64,000 nucleotides of DNA from Candidatus Gastranaerophilales bacterium (GTDB taxonomy: Bacteria > Cyanobacteriota > Vampirovibrionia > Gastranaerophilales > Gastranaerophilaceae): assembly GCA_900770525.1 (NCBI GenBank), contig CAAHDT010000017.1, positions 1 through 64,000 on the forward strand, in the 5' to 3' direction. Below are positions 33,541-42,172 of this stretch, piece by piece (position 1 is the first letter of the stretch; each line of letters opens with the position of its first letter). Position numbers and translations under genes: made by a program. The notes beneath the pieces were generated by a model. The model had not been told where the DNA came from. It saw only the letters and a program-made list of their open reading frames with translations, and ran no database searches.

Positions 33541-34608
33541 ATGGTTATGGAAAAAGCAGAATTAGAAAAACAGATTAACGAAACAATCATGGAAATGACA
33601 AAAAATCCTAAAGATTTGTCTAATTACCATAAATTGTCACGTTTATATTTGGAAGAACAAGATTATGACAAGGTTATGTCTGTTCTTGAAAGTATACTGG
33701 CAATTGATCCGAAAGATGTTCAAGCGCTTGTTGGAATGGGGTCAATGTGGTTTTACGAAAAAGATTACAGAAAATCTTTATCATACTACAACAGAGCACT
33801 TGATATTAACCCTAAAAATTATTTAATCTATTACAACATCGGAAATGTTTTTGCAGAATGGAAAAATTTTTCAAAAGCTTTATTTTACTACAACAGAGCG
33901 GTTGACCTTAACTCAATGAATCCTGAAATCTATAATGCGATAGCACTTTTATATCAGGATAATGAAGATTATATTGAATCAAAAGCTTATTATGAAAAAG
34001 CGCTTTCAATTGATCCTGAAAATATAACAGCACTTGTCGATATGGGAAATGTTTGTTTCAAATTATACGATTATGAAACAGCGCTAGAACTTTACAAAAA
34101 GGTTTACGCTCTGAATATCGACAACAAAATTGTTGCAATATGTATCGGTAATACTTATGCACTAATGAAAAATAAAGATAAGGCTTATTCTTACTTTGAA
34201 AAAGCTTTAAAAATGGATGGGGACAATTACAGAACATACATTTGTTATGCAATTGCGTTATCTGAATTTGGCGAAAACGATATGGCGATAGGTATGTATA
34301 ACCAAGCTATAAAACTTGAGCCTAAAAAAATCAACGCATACCAATTACTTGCTAATTTATACACAAATATGGGTAAGTTGGATGAAGCTATTAACTTGTA
34401 CAAAAAAGCGCTTCAATTTATGCCAAATGATGCACAAACTTATTTATTGCTAGGCAACGGACACTATTTGCAAGGAGATATCGAAAAAGCAATTGCAGCA
34501 TACAGAGCAGCAATAAAATTAGAACCAGAAAATGACGAACATAAATTAGTTTGCCAACTTGTTCTTGATGAGTATATAGATAAAAAACGTAATGGAGAAA
34601 AAGTTTAA
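33541..34608 (+). CDS. Tetratricopeptide-repeat protein
   Basis: About nine consecutive 34-residue TPR units fill residues 20-345 (for example YYNRALDINPKNYLIYYNIGN, AYYEKALSIDPENITALVDMGN split here only as pattern). No signal peptide and no membrane helix are seen, so it is a cytoplasmic scaffold. ATG 33541 (SD AGAGAG) is preferred over TTG 33523, which touches the rsfS stop. It is followed 2 nt later by the Tic20-like gene, so a role in a membrane complex is possible; the partner is not known. Confidence 0.85.
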   Translation: MVMEKAELEKQINETIMEMTKNPKDLSNYHKLSRLYLEEQDYDKVMSVLESILAIDPKDVQALVGMGSMWFYEKDYRKSLSYYNRALDINPKNYLIYYNIGNVFAEWKNFSKALFYYNRAVDLNSMNPEIYNAIALLYQDNEDYIESKAYYEKALSIDPENITALVDMGNVCFKLYDYETALELYKKVYALNIDNKIVAICIGNTYALMKNKDKAYSYFEKALKMDGDNYRTYICYAIALSEFGENDMAIGMYNQAIKLEPKKINAYQLLANLYTNMGKLDEAINLYKKALQFMPNDAQTYLLLGNGHYLQGDIEKAIAAYRAAIKLEPENDEHKLVCQLVLDEYIDKKRNGEKV

Positions 34609-34610
34609 CC

Positions 34611-35021
34611 ATGAAGGATATTCATGAAAAACCTTATTTAATCGAGCGATTAGTTGCATGTTTAACATATCCGACAATGGGTCTAATTGGTTTTGTATGG
34701 ATACTTCTCGGACAAATTACAAAATCTCAGTTAACAAAATTCACCAAATATCACTGTTACTTATCGATATTTTTGTCTTTGGGTTTTGTTTTATGTAATT
34801 ATATTTTCTGGTGGGGATATGATATTATAACACATATTCCATTCATAAACGGTTTAGTAGCTCAAATTGTCTATATATTCAACATGCCTGTTTTGTATGG
34901 TTACTCAATTATGCAGATACTTATATATTCTGTAATAATCTATATGGGTGGAGGTGCATTTATCGGGAAATATTCATATCTACCTTGGTTTTCAGATATA
35001 ATTAAATCAATCGTTGAATAA
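34611..35021 (+). CDS. Tic20-like integral membrane protein
   Basis: Four hydrophobic helices in 136 residues. The layout fits the cyanobacterial Tic20 family: an N-terminal RLVACLTYP helix, a middle segment where helix 2 follows KFTKYHCYLS (like the FIRFNxMQ of Tic20), and the end YSVIIY...GKYSYLPWFSDIIKSI, resembling the conserved R/GKYxxIPxISD ending. Tic20 is the plastid protein-import channel; the bacterial role is unknown. Co-transcribed with the TPR protein. Assignment is by pattern only. Confidence 0.5.
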   Translation: MKDIHEKPYLIERLVACLTYPTMGLIGFVWILLGQITKSQLTKFTKYHCYLSIFLSLGFVLCNYIFWWGYDIITHIPFINGLVAQIVYIFNMPVLYGYSIMQILIYSVIIYMGGGAFIGKYSYLPWFSDIIKSIVE

Positions 35022-35046
35022 ACAGACAAAATAACTTAATACTTAC

Positions 35047-35075
35047 TTGCAGTTATTTTTTTTGTATGTTAGAAT
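35047..35075 (+). promoter_or_regulatory. Promoter of rpmE
   Basis: TTGCAG (35047-35052) and TAGAAT (35070-35075) are separated by exactly 17 nt, giving a leader of about 55 nt before the rpmE ATG. Confidence 0.6.
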
Positions 35076-35136
35076 AGTTTCAGTCGAAATTTACAAAATC
35101 AAGTTTGGAATCTTGAGCAAAAGAAAGAGGTAACAC

Positions 35137-35337
35137 ATGAAAAAAGGAATTCATCCTGATTATAAGAAAACAGTTATCAAGTGTGTATGCGGTAACGAAA
35201 TTGAAACAGGATCTATCGTAGACGGTATCACAGTTGAAATTTGCAACAAATGCCACCCGTTCTATACAGGTCAACAAAAAATTCTTGACTCTGAAGGTAG
35301 AGTTGAAAGATTCAACAAACGTTACGGTAACAAGTAA
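35137..35337 (+). CDS. rpmE: 50S ribosomal protein L31 (zinc form)
   Basis: Begins MKKGIHPDYK and keeps the zinc-binding cysteines C16, C18, C36 and C39 of the C+ form of bL31. HPFYTGQQK (40-48) is the conserved core. 66 residues. Own promoter (35047-35075), SD AGAGG, and a strong terminator after the stop. Confidence 0.96.
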   Translation: MKKGIHPDYKKTVIKCVCGNEIETGSIVDGITVEICNKCHPFYTGQQKILDSEGRVERFNKRYGNK

Positions 35338-35361
35338 TTGTTTTTCAAAAAATAATATTAT

Positions 35362-35393
35362 AAAAAAGAGTCACATATTTGTGACTCTTTTTT
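35362..35393. terminator. Bidirectional terminator between rpmE and kdsD
   Basis: A perfect 14-bp stem AAAAAAGAGTCACA / TGTGACTCTTTTTT with loop TATT. It can serve both converging genes. Confidence 0.9.
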
Positions 35394-35440
35394 GTTGTCT
35401 GTTTTAAATATTTTAACCAAATTACTTTCTCACAATTGAA

Positions 35441-36433
35441 TTAAACAACACCTTTATCCAAGCAATCGTGAATATGGATTACCCCAACAGGTTTGTTATT
35501 TTCAACTGCAAACAAGTTTGTTATTTTCTTTTCGTGCATTATTTTAACGGCTTCACTTGCCATTGCATCAGGTGAAATAACTTTAGGATTTTTAGTCATT
35601 ACATCCACACCTTTTTTATCCAAAACATTATTAGATAAACATCTTCTCAAGTCACCATCAGTGAATATACCGACCAGATTTCCCGATTCATTAGTAAAAC
35701 CTACACAACCTAAGCGTTTTGATGTCATTTCCAAAAGAACATCATGCATATTTGCATTTTGACTTAATAATGGCATATCAGAACCTTTATGCATCAAATC
35801 AGAAACTTTTTGTAATACAGAGCCCAATTTGCCACCAGGGTGACGCTGGTTAAATTGAGTTTTAGTGAAACCGTTACGTTCAATCATTGCAACCGTCAAT
35901 ACATCCCCTAAAACCAAAGTTGCGGTAGTTGATGAAGTCGGAGCAAGTCCGAGCGGACAAGCTTCCCCATTGTTTGGAAGTTTTAGGACTATATCACCGG
36001 CTTTACCAAGTGAACTTTCAGGATTTTTCGTAATAGAAATAAGCGGAATTCCAAAACGTTTGCAATAGTTCAAGATATCAACTAACTCTTTAGATTCGCC
36101 ACTGTTTGAAATTGCAATGACAACATCTTCGTTTGTAATCATCCCTAAATCACCATGACTTGCTTCTGCTGGATGGACGAAAAATGACGGAGTGCCGGTT
36201 GAAGCTAAAGAAGCTGCAATTTTTCTTGCGATATGCCCTGATTTTCCCATACCTGTAAGAATTACTCTACCTTTAGCCTGTTGCATTAAATCTAGAGCTT
36301 TAGTTAACTCATCACCAAGCTCACTTTCCATTACTCTTAATGATTCAATTTCTTTTTCTATCGTATGTTTTGCGGAAATCAAATCGCTATTTGTTAATTT
36401 GTTTATATCAATTGAATTGGTTGTTGTCATCAT
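35441..36433 (-). CDS. kdsD: Arabinose-5-phosphate isomerase (KpsF/GutQ family)
   Basis: Converts ribulose-5-phosphate to arabinose-5-phosphate for Kdo synthesis. A SIS domain (about residues 40-190; LTGMGKSGHIARKIAASLASTGTPS area, SNSGESKELV, CPLGLAPTSSTTATL) precedes two CBS motifs (about 205-330; VGIFTDGDLRRCL). 330 residues, SD GGAGG. Its presence implies a Kdo-containing outer membrane. It lies 48 nt downstream of manC and is probably transcribed with it. Confidence 0.92.
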   Translation of the reverse strand: MMTTTNSIDINKLTNSDLISAKHTIEKEIESLRVMESELGDELTKALDLMQQAKGRVILTGMGKSGHIARKIAASLASTGTPSFFVHPAEASHGDLGMITNEDVVIAISNSGESKELVDILNYCKRFGIPLISITKNPESSLGKAGDIVLKLPNNGEACPLGLAPTSSTTATLVLGDVLTVAMIERNGFTKTQFNQRHPGGKLGSVLQKVSDLMHKGSDMPLLSQNANMHDVLLEMTSKRLGCVGFTNESGNLVGIFTDGDLRRCLSNNVLDKKGVDVMTKNPKVISPDAMASEAVKIMHEKKITNLFAVENNKPVGVIHIHDCLDKGVV

Positions 36434-36481
36434 TTATTTATGTTACCTCCTGAACATTATATACTTTATCATAAAAAACTG

Positions 36482-37864
36482 TTACACTCTTCCATAAATA
36501 TCGTTGTAACGAATAATATCGTCTTCAGAAATATAATCACCCTTTTGAACTTCAATTATTTTAAGTTCGGTATCATATGGGTTTTGAAGAGAGTGTTTTG
36601 CTTTGACAGGGATATCAATACTATCTCCTGCCTTTACGGTATATTCTTTATCTTCTAATACTACAAGTGCCGTACCTTCAAGTACAACCCAGTGTTCTGA
36701 ACGGTGGTTATGAGATTGGATAGAAAGTTTTTGTTTTGGCATAACGCAAATAGTTTTAGTCAAATAACATTCCCCACTATTCATGCAAGTATAATATCCC
36801 CAAGGTCTGAAAACTGTTTTGTGAAGTTTAGTTGTATCACTTTCTTTTAATTTTTCAAACAGTTTTTTAACATCTTGTGATGAATCCTTTTTACAAGCCA
36901 TTATCGCATCTTCTGTTTCTACGATAATTACATTTTCTAAACCTGATACCGCAACAAGTTCTTTTTGTGAGTAGATAAATGAATTTTTAACATTGTCTAC
37001 AACAACTTTTCCGGTTAAAACATTCCCATTCTCGTCTTTTTCTCTTACATCATATAATGACTGCCAAGAACCAAGGTCGTTCCAATCTGATTTCAATTTA
37101 ACAAGCGCAATATTTGACGATTTTTCCATAATCGCATAATCAATAGAGATTGACGGCATATTTTCGTATATAGAATATTCAATCTTGTTATTGTTTTTCA
37201 TATCAAGCTTATTTAAATTTGCATAAATATCGGGAGCTAAAGCTCTAAATTCATTTAACAACACTGAAATTTTTGCCATAAAAATTCCACCATTCCAGTA
37301 ATAATTTCCATCGGCAAGATATTGGTTAGCTGTTTCAAAGTCAGGTTTTTCAACGAATCTTTCAACCTTAAACCCACAATCAAGCTGCTCTGATGTTTTA
37401 ATATAACCGTAGCCAGTTTCAGGGTATGTAGGCTTAATACCAAAAGTTACAATATATCCTTGTTGAGCAAGTTTTTCACCTTCTTTGATTGTATCAACAA
37501 ACGCATCTGTATTCTTAACCAAATGATCGGAAGGAACAATTATAACTACATCATCCTCAGATGAATTCTGTCTAAAATATTCAAGCGAACATGCAATAGC
37601 CGGAGCAGTATTTTTTGCTAAAGGTTCTGCTAAAACTTGAGCCTCTTTATCAACCTTATTAAGTTGCAACTTTACATCAGAAAGATGCTTAATATTTGTT
37701 ATAGCCAAAATATTTTTTGCAGGAATAAGCTTATTTAGGCGCTTAAATGTGCTTTGCATAAGGCTATCCTGTTTATCAATACTTAATAACTGTTTCGGAT
37801 ACATCTCTCTGGACAAAGGCCAAAGTCTGCTTCCTGAACCACCTGCTAAAATTATCGCTTTCAT
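36482..37864 (-). CDS. manC: Mannose-1-phosphate guanylyltransferase / mannose-6-phosphate isomerase
   Basis: Bifunctional GDP-mannose enzyme. The N-terminal pyrophosphorylase has LAGGSGSRLWPLSRE (6-20), YPKQLL and the FVEKP motif (about 160-164). The C-terminal cupin-type isomerase domain has RPWGYYTCM and the metal-site SIQSHNHRSEHWVVLEGTA region (about 383-401). 460 residues. SD AAGGAG. It feeds mannose/fucose-type sugars to surface glycans. Confidence 0.92.
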   Translation of the reverse strand: MKAIILAGGSGSRLWPLSREMYPKQLLSIDKQDSLMQSTFKRLNKLIPAKNILAITNIKHLSDVKLQLNKVDKEAQVLAEPLAKNTAPAIACSLEYFRQNSSEDDVVIIVPSDHLVKNTDAFVDTIKEGEKLAQQGYIVTFGIKPTYPETGYGYIKTSEQLDCGFKVERFVEKPDFETANQYLADGNYYWNGGIFMAKISVLLNEFRALAPDIYANLNKLDMKNNNKIEYSIYENMPSISIDYAIMEKSSNIALVKLKSDWNDLGSWQSLYDVREKDENGNVLTGKVVVDNVKNSFIYSQKELVAVSGLENVIIVETEDAIMACKKDSSQDVKKLFEKLKESDTTKLHKTVFRPWGYYTCMNSGECYLTKTICVMPKQKLSIQSHNHRSEHWVVLEGTALVVLEDKEYTVKAGDSIDIPVKAKHSLQNPYDTELKIIEVQKGDYISEDDIIRYNDIYGRV

Positions 37865-37946
37865 ATTTGCTCCTTAATGTTTTTATCTATACTTTATAAT
37901 AATTATAGCAATCATATATTAATTAGTGCAAAAAATATAACAGATA

Positions 37947-37975
37947 TTTACAAAAAGATTAAAAATAAGTATAAT
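37947..37975 (+). promoter_or_regulatory. Strong promoter for an apparently leaderless gene
   Basis: TTTACA (37947-37952), a 17-nt spacer and perfect TATAAT (37970-37975). The expected start site, 7 nt downstream, coincides with the A of ATG 37982. Confidence 0.6.
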
Positions 37976-37981
37976 TTACAT

Positions 37982-38206
37982 ATGTACAGCGATGGGGAAA
38001 AAATTTTTATAGAAGATGATGACATTTGTTTGACGTGTGAAAATTATGTCAAAGAATTTGACTGTCCACTTCTTAATGCACTTGTTCAAGGGGACGTTTA
38101 TCTTGAAAACAGCCTTGTTGTAACACGTTGCGGTTTTTACAAAGAGTTTAAACGAGTTTTACATATAGTAAAGGATAATAAAAATGCGAACAATAACAAT
38201 GATTAA
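37982..38206 (+). CDS. Small cysteine-containing protein, unknown function
   Basis: A 74-residue protein from ATG 37982 with four cysteines, C16-x2-C19-x8-C28 and C50, suggestive of a zinc or Fe-S site. A longer frame to TTG/GTG-type starts upstream exists (37877), but the consensus promoter at 37947-37975 lies inside that extension, so the short form is chosen. No SD is possible, as the mRNA would begin at the start codon. Its end overlaps the isocitrate dehydrogenase start by 23 nt, so the two are coupled. Function unknown; a redox or metal-sensing role is only a guess. Confidence 0.65.
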   Translation: MYSDGEKIFIEDDDICLTCENYVKEFDCPLLNALVQGDVYLENSLVVTRCGFYKEFKRVLHIVKDNKNANNNND

Positions 38207-39179
38207 TGGGGATGGAATCGGACCTGAAATATCAGAATCCGTTATGCGAATAATTTCTGCAAGTGGCTTAAACATAAATTGGGATATTCAAACCGCCGGA
38301 GAAGATGTAATAAAACAAGAAGGAACCCCTCTTCCACAAAGGGTTATTGACTCAATCAAGAAAAATAAGGTTGCCCTGAAAGCACCGGTTACAACTCCAA
38401 TCGGGAAAGGATTTCGCTCTGTTAATGTTCAGCTTCGCAAATCTTTGGACTTGTACGCCAATTTAAGACCGTGCAAAAATTTACCATCAGTTAAAACCAG
38501 ATATGACAATGTAGATATTGTTGTTGTAAGAGAAAACACGGAAGATTTATATGCCGGAATTGAAAAACAAGTAGATGAAGATACCGCTGAAAGCATCAAA
38601 ATCATCACTCGCCAAGCCAGTGAAAGAATTTGTAAATTTGCTTGCGATTATGCAGTAAAAAACAACAGAAAAGAAGTTTGTGTTGTTACAAAAGCCAATA
38701 TAATGAAGTTATCAGACGGTTTGTTCCTTGAGTGCTACAGAAAAATAGCCCAAGATTATCCGCAAATAAAACAAAGAGAAATTCTCGTTGACAATTTGTG
38801 TATGCAATTGGTACAAGACCCGACAAAATTTGATGTACTTGTTTTACCAAACTTATACGGTGACATTGTATCAGATTTAACAGCAGGATTAATTGGGGGA
38901 CTAGGTGTTGCACAAGGTGCTAATATTGGTGTTGATTGCGCCGTTTTTGAACCTGTTCATGGCTCTGCACCTGATATTAAAGGGCAAAATAAAGCGAACC
39001 CGACAGCACTTTTACTATCAGCAATAGAGATGTTAAAATATATAAACGAGTTTAGCTATGCAGAAAAAATAGAAAAAGCACTGTTTGAAACACTGAATGC
39101 CGGTATTTGTACAGCTGACTTGGGCGGAAGTTATTCCACAACAAGTTTCACTGATGAAATAATCAAAAGACTAAAGTAG
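38184..39179 (+). CDS. Isocitrate/isopropylmalate dehydrogenase family protein, NAD-type IDH
   Basis: A beta-decarboxylating dehydrogenase. The start MINGDGIGPEIS (6-17), FRSVNVQLRKSLDLYANLRP (about 73-92, the substrate-binding Ser/Arg region of NAD-dependent isocitrate dehydrogenases), the catalytic Lys/Asp in NLYGDIVSDLTAGLIGG, and VHGSAPDIKGQNKANP are visible. The 331-residue length and motif set favour NAD-linked isocitrate (or homoisocitrate) over 3-isopropylmalate, as no leu genes are near. SD AAAGGA. Confidence 0.85.
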   Translation: MRTITMINGDGIGPEISESVMRIISASGLNINWDIQTAGEDVIKQEGTPLPQRVIDSIKKNKVALKAPVTTPIGKGFRSVNVQLRKSLDLYANLRPCKNLPSVKTRYDNVDIVVVRENTEDLYAGIEKQVDEDTAESIKIITRQASERICKFACDYAVKNNRKEVCVVTKANIMKLSDGLFLECYRKIAQDYPQIKQREILVDNLCMQLVQDPTKFDVLVLPNLYGDIVSDLTAGLIGGLGVAQGANIGVDCAVFEPVHGSAPDIKGQNKANPTALLLSAIEMLKYINEFSYAEKIEKALFETLNAGICTADLGGSYSTTSFTDEIIKRLK

Positions 39180-39230
39180 AATAACTTGTAAAAAATACGA
39201 CTTTATAGTATATTTTTCACAGGGGTATAA

Positions 39231-40187
39231 GTGGAAGATAAGAGTAAATTGGATTTAGACGCAATAGCAAAAGAATGCAATTTGTTTGACGACTCAAACG
39301 TTGATGATGTAGTCGCAAAAGTTAAATCTCTTGATGATATTTACGATAGAGATGACTTAGTTACAATTTACAATCATTTTTTAAATGTTTGCGAAAGTCC
39401 GGAACTTTTAGTTGAACTTGTTAGATTTGAAGATAAATTCAGAGATAAATCTTCCCTTCCGGTATTGGTGGACATTCTTCTTTCAAAAACCGGAGAGGGC
39501 GCAAATAACAAAGAAGATTATACAAATGTCCGCGTTATGTGTGCAAAAGCCATCGCCAATTTAAAAGATACGTCAGCAGTAAATTCACTGCTTTATTGCC
39601 TTAAAAATAAAGAAGAAAATTACAAAGTTAGGTTTGCGTGTGCTGATGCGTTAGGAAAAATTGGAGATAAATATGCAGTCGCTCCGCTTATTGACGTTGT
39701 GAAAGACGAAGATGAACGATCTGTGTATTTAAGAGAATCTGCCGCCTCCGCTCTTGGAATGCTCGGAGATATTCGAGCGATAGAGCCGCTGGTTAATATT
39801 TTGGAAACTAAACAAGGAATTTTGGATAAATTTACGTTTCTGAAAGAACGTGTAATTGAGGCATTAGGCAAATTAAGATTGTCCGACAATGATAGGGTGT
39901 TTAAAGCATTGAAAAGTTCACTTATGGATGAATCACCTCAAATAAGAATTAATGCAATAGAAGCTTTAATGGACAGTGATTACCCTAATGCTTATGAGGT
40001 TATAAAAAATTGTTTGACAGACAAAGACAATGAAGTCAAGAAAAATGCACTTATCGCATTATACAATATGTCAGACAGAAGTATTTTGGACGAAGTGGTA
40101 AGAGAGCCAAAGTATGATGATTTTCTAAAAATGACAGCAGTGTCATTGCTTAATGAATATGAAGAAACTGAGGAAAATGATGAGTAA
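39231..40187 (+). CDS. HEAT-repeat (PBS-lyase-like) protein
   Basis: From residue 95 to 310 it consists of about six HEAT/Armadillo-type repeats (VRFACADALGKIGDKYAVAPL, LRESAASALGMLGDIRAIEPL pattern), as in phycobilisome-lyase-like HEAT proteins. It probably acts as a protein-binding scaffold. The N-terminal 90 residues are acidic. GTG start with SD AGGGG. Its end overlaps the start of queC by 8 nt, suggesting co-expression but no obvious shared role. Confidence 0.8.
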   Translation: MEDKSKLDLDAIAKECNLFDDSNVDDVVAKVKSLDDIYDRDDLVTIYNHFLNVCESPELLVELVRFEDKFRDKSSLPVLVDILLSKTGEGANNKEDYTNVRVMCAKAIANLKDTSAVNSLLYCLKNKEENYKVRFACADALGKIGDKYAVAPLIDVVKDEDERSVYLRESAASALGMLGDIRAIEPLVNILETKQGILDKFTFLKERVIEALGKLRLSDNDRVFKALKSSLMDESPQIRINAIEALMDSDYPNAYEVIKNCLTDKDNEVKKNALIALYNMSDRSILDEVVREPKYDDFLKMTAVSLLNEYEETEENDE

Positions 40188-40842
40188 TAAAAGTATTATA
40201 CTTCTTTCAGGCGGGTTGGATTCTGTTGTTTGTCTTGGGTTATGCAAAACAGAATATAATGTGCAACTTGCCTTAACTTTTGATTACGGACAAAAGTCAG
40301 TTGAACAAGAAGTTGAAGCTGCGGAAAAGATTTCAGATTATTACAACATAGAACACAAAGTAATTAAGCTTGACTGGTTAAAAAACATCACAAAAACCGC
40401 GTTAGTTTCAGAAGAGAAAATTCCGGAAGGGATTGAACATCCGGAAGATTCAGCCAAAGCAGTCTGGGTTCCGAATAGAAACGGTCTGTTTTTAAATATT
40501 GCAGCATGCTATGCCGATAGCGAGAGCTATACGCATATAATTCTTGGTGCAAATAAAGAAGAAGGGGCAACTTTTCCTGATAACACACAGGAATTCGCAA
40601 ACAGGGTTAGCGCAGAATTTGAATATTCAACACTTAACAAGCCTAAAGTTTTGGTCCCCTTGATAAATTATGATAAGAATGATATAGTAAAAATAGCTTT
40701 AGAGCAAAATATGCCACTGGAACTTGTTCGCAGTTGTTATAAAAATGGCGAAAAGCACTGTGGTGTATGTGAATCATGTACCAGACTTAAAAATGCCCTA
40801 AAGTTTAATGGCGATACGTATTACACAAAACTTTTATTTTAA
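40180..40842 (+). CDS. queC: 7-cyano-7-deazaguanine synthase
   Basis: ATP-dependent formation of preQ0 in queuosine synthesis. The PP-loop reads LLSGGLDSVV (8-17). The zinc site is in the C-terminal cluster SCYKNGEKHCGVCESC (four Cys). KEEGATFPDN and NRNGLFLNIA are family features. ATG 40180 or 40177 with SD GAGGAA. 220 residues. A DUF366 gene follows after 4 nt; no queD/queE neighbours. Confidence 0.93.
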   Translation: MSNKSIILLSGGLDSVVCLGLCKTEYNVQLALTFDYGQKSVEQEVEAAEKISDYYNIEHKVIKLDWLKNITKTALVSEEKIPEGIEHPEDSAKAVWVPNRNGLFLNIAACYADSESYTHIILGANKEEGATFPDNTQEFANRVSAEFEYSTLNKPKVLVPLINYDKNDIVKIALEQNMPLELVRSCYKNGEKHCGVCESCTRLKNALKFNGDTYYTKLLF

Positions 40843-40846
40843 AAAT

Positions 40847-41401
40847 ATGAAAACAAAATTATTAGAAAAAGAAATTAAATACGAAGGATTTCAACTTGCC
40901 CCACATTGGATTTATAAAAATTTTAAAATTCAAGGGGATGCAACTGTTGCATTTATAGGAGAATGTGACGTAAAACTTGACGAAATGGTTGACATTGAAG
41001 ACGTTATAAACAATGAACCGATTTACAGCAAATTAATGTTAAGCTTCATATCCGAACAATTCAATATAGGGTTGATTGAAGGCGTTTTCAGACAACGACT
41101 TTTAATTTGCATAATTAAAGAAGCATTAGAAAAAAGAGGGGTAAAACTCACTCGTTCCGGCGATGATTTGTATGTCGGAAATAAAAAGTTAACAGTTTCT
41201 ATCGCAACAAAGTCTGCAACTTCTGTGTTAATTCATACAGGAATTAATATAATATCAGAGGGAGCACCAATTGCCGCATGCGGTTTAAAAAATAATTTAA
41301 ATATTGATGATATTGAAGAGTTTGCTAATGAAATTTTAGAAAATTATGCAAATGAAATTGACGATATCGTTATGGCAAGCACGAAAGTAAGAGGAGTATA
41401 G
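40847..41401 (+). CDS. DUF366 family protein
   Basis: Matches the pattern of DUF366, a mostly archaeal family of unknown function: CDVKLDEMVDIEDV (about 38-51), MLSFISEQFN, RQRLLICIIKEAL, SGDDLYVGNKKLTVSIATKS, IHTGINI. 184 residues, no signal peptide. The ATG 4 nt after the queC stop makes coupling with queuosine synthesis likely. It is not obviously an enzyme of known chemistry; the conserved GDDL and IHTG segments might form an active site (inference). Confidence 0.75.
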   Translation: MKTKLLEKEIKYEGFQLAPHWIYKNFKIQGDATVAFIGECDVKLDEMVDIEDVINNEPIYSKLMLSFISEQFNIGLIEGVFRQRLLICIIKEALEKRGVKLTRSGDDLYVGNKKLTVSIATKSATSVLIHTGINIISEGAPIAACGLKNNLNIDDIEEFANEILENYANEIDDIVMASTKVRGV

Positions 41402-41402
41402 A

Positions 41403-42104
41403 ATGAGAATAGAAGACGAATCTACACAACCTTCACATGTAAGCTACAAAGAATACAAAAAGAAAATTGTAAAAAATAAAAAACAAAGCTTAATGATGTT
41501 TATTTCAATATTTTTTGTATTGTTACTAATATTTTTAGGTTTTGCCAAATTAATGTCACCGGATGTTGATATTGCAATCGGGGAAGATAATGTTAACGCA
41601 GAATCCGCCGAAGATACGTTTTACGGTAAAAGCGGAAATGTTGACGAAAGACTAAAGGCTCTTCAAGATGAAGATGACGGAAACGGTTCAGTTTCAAACG
41701 ATTCAAAAACTGAAGAAGACGGCTTAGTAAAAATTCCTGAAAAATCATCTAAATCAACAGCAGAAGAAAGCAAGATTGAACAAGAAATCGATTCAATAGA
41801 TGAGCCTATAAAAAAACAATCTACAGCATCAAATGCGCCTGCTCCGGTGCAAAAGGCACAACCGGTGCAATCAACAGTAACAGCAAGAGTTGTAGTTGGG
41901 TTTTACAACACACAAGCACAAGCTGATGTTGCTCGCGGAATATTGCAAGATGCAGGTCTTGGCGTTACCCCTCATATCAGACCGATGGGGGCAGGATACA
42001 CATTGCAGGTTGGAGCTTACAGCTCAAAAGAATCAGCAAACAATCTTGCCAACAAATTATTAATGAACAATTATCCTGCTCGTGTAGTTGTTGATGGAAA
42101 CTAG
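41403..42104 (+). CDS. SPOR-domain membrane protein
   Basis: Single N-terminal transmembrane helix (about residues 29-51, SLMMFISIFFVLLLIFLGF), an acidic, low-complexity periplasmic linker (60-155) and a C-terminal SPOR domain (about 160-233; VVVGFYNTQAQADVARGIL, LQVGAYSSKESANNLANKL). SPOR domains bind denuded peptidoglycan at division sites, so a septal or cell-wall role is likely. SD GAGGAG. It overlaps nothing but is 1 nt from the DUF366 gene. Confidence 0.85.
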   Translation: MRIEDESTQPSHVSYKEYKKKIVKNKKQSLMMFISIFFVLLLIFLGFAKLMSPDVDIAIGEDNVNAESAEDTFYGKSGNVDERLKALQDEDDGNGSVSNDSKTEEDGLVKIPEKSSKSTAEESKIEQEIDSIDEPIKKQSTASNAPAPVQKAQPVQSTVTARVVVGFYNTQAQADVARGILQDAGLGVTPHIRPMGAGYTLQVGAYSSKESANNLANKLLMNNYPARVVVDGN

Positions 42105-42172
42105 ATTGCTCAGATAGTACATTTGTGCTAAAGTTGGGATATAAAATTTTTTATTTTACATAAGGAGAAGCT

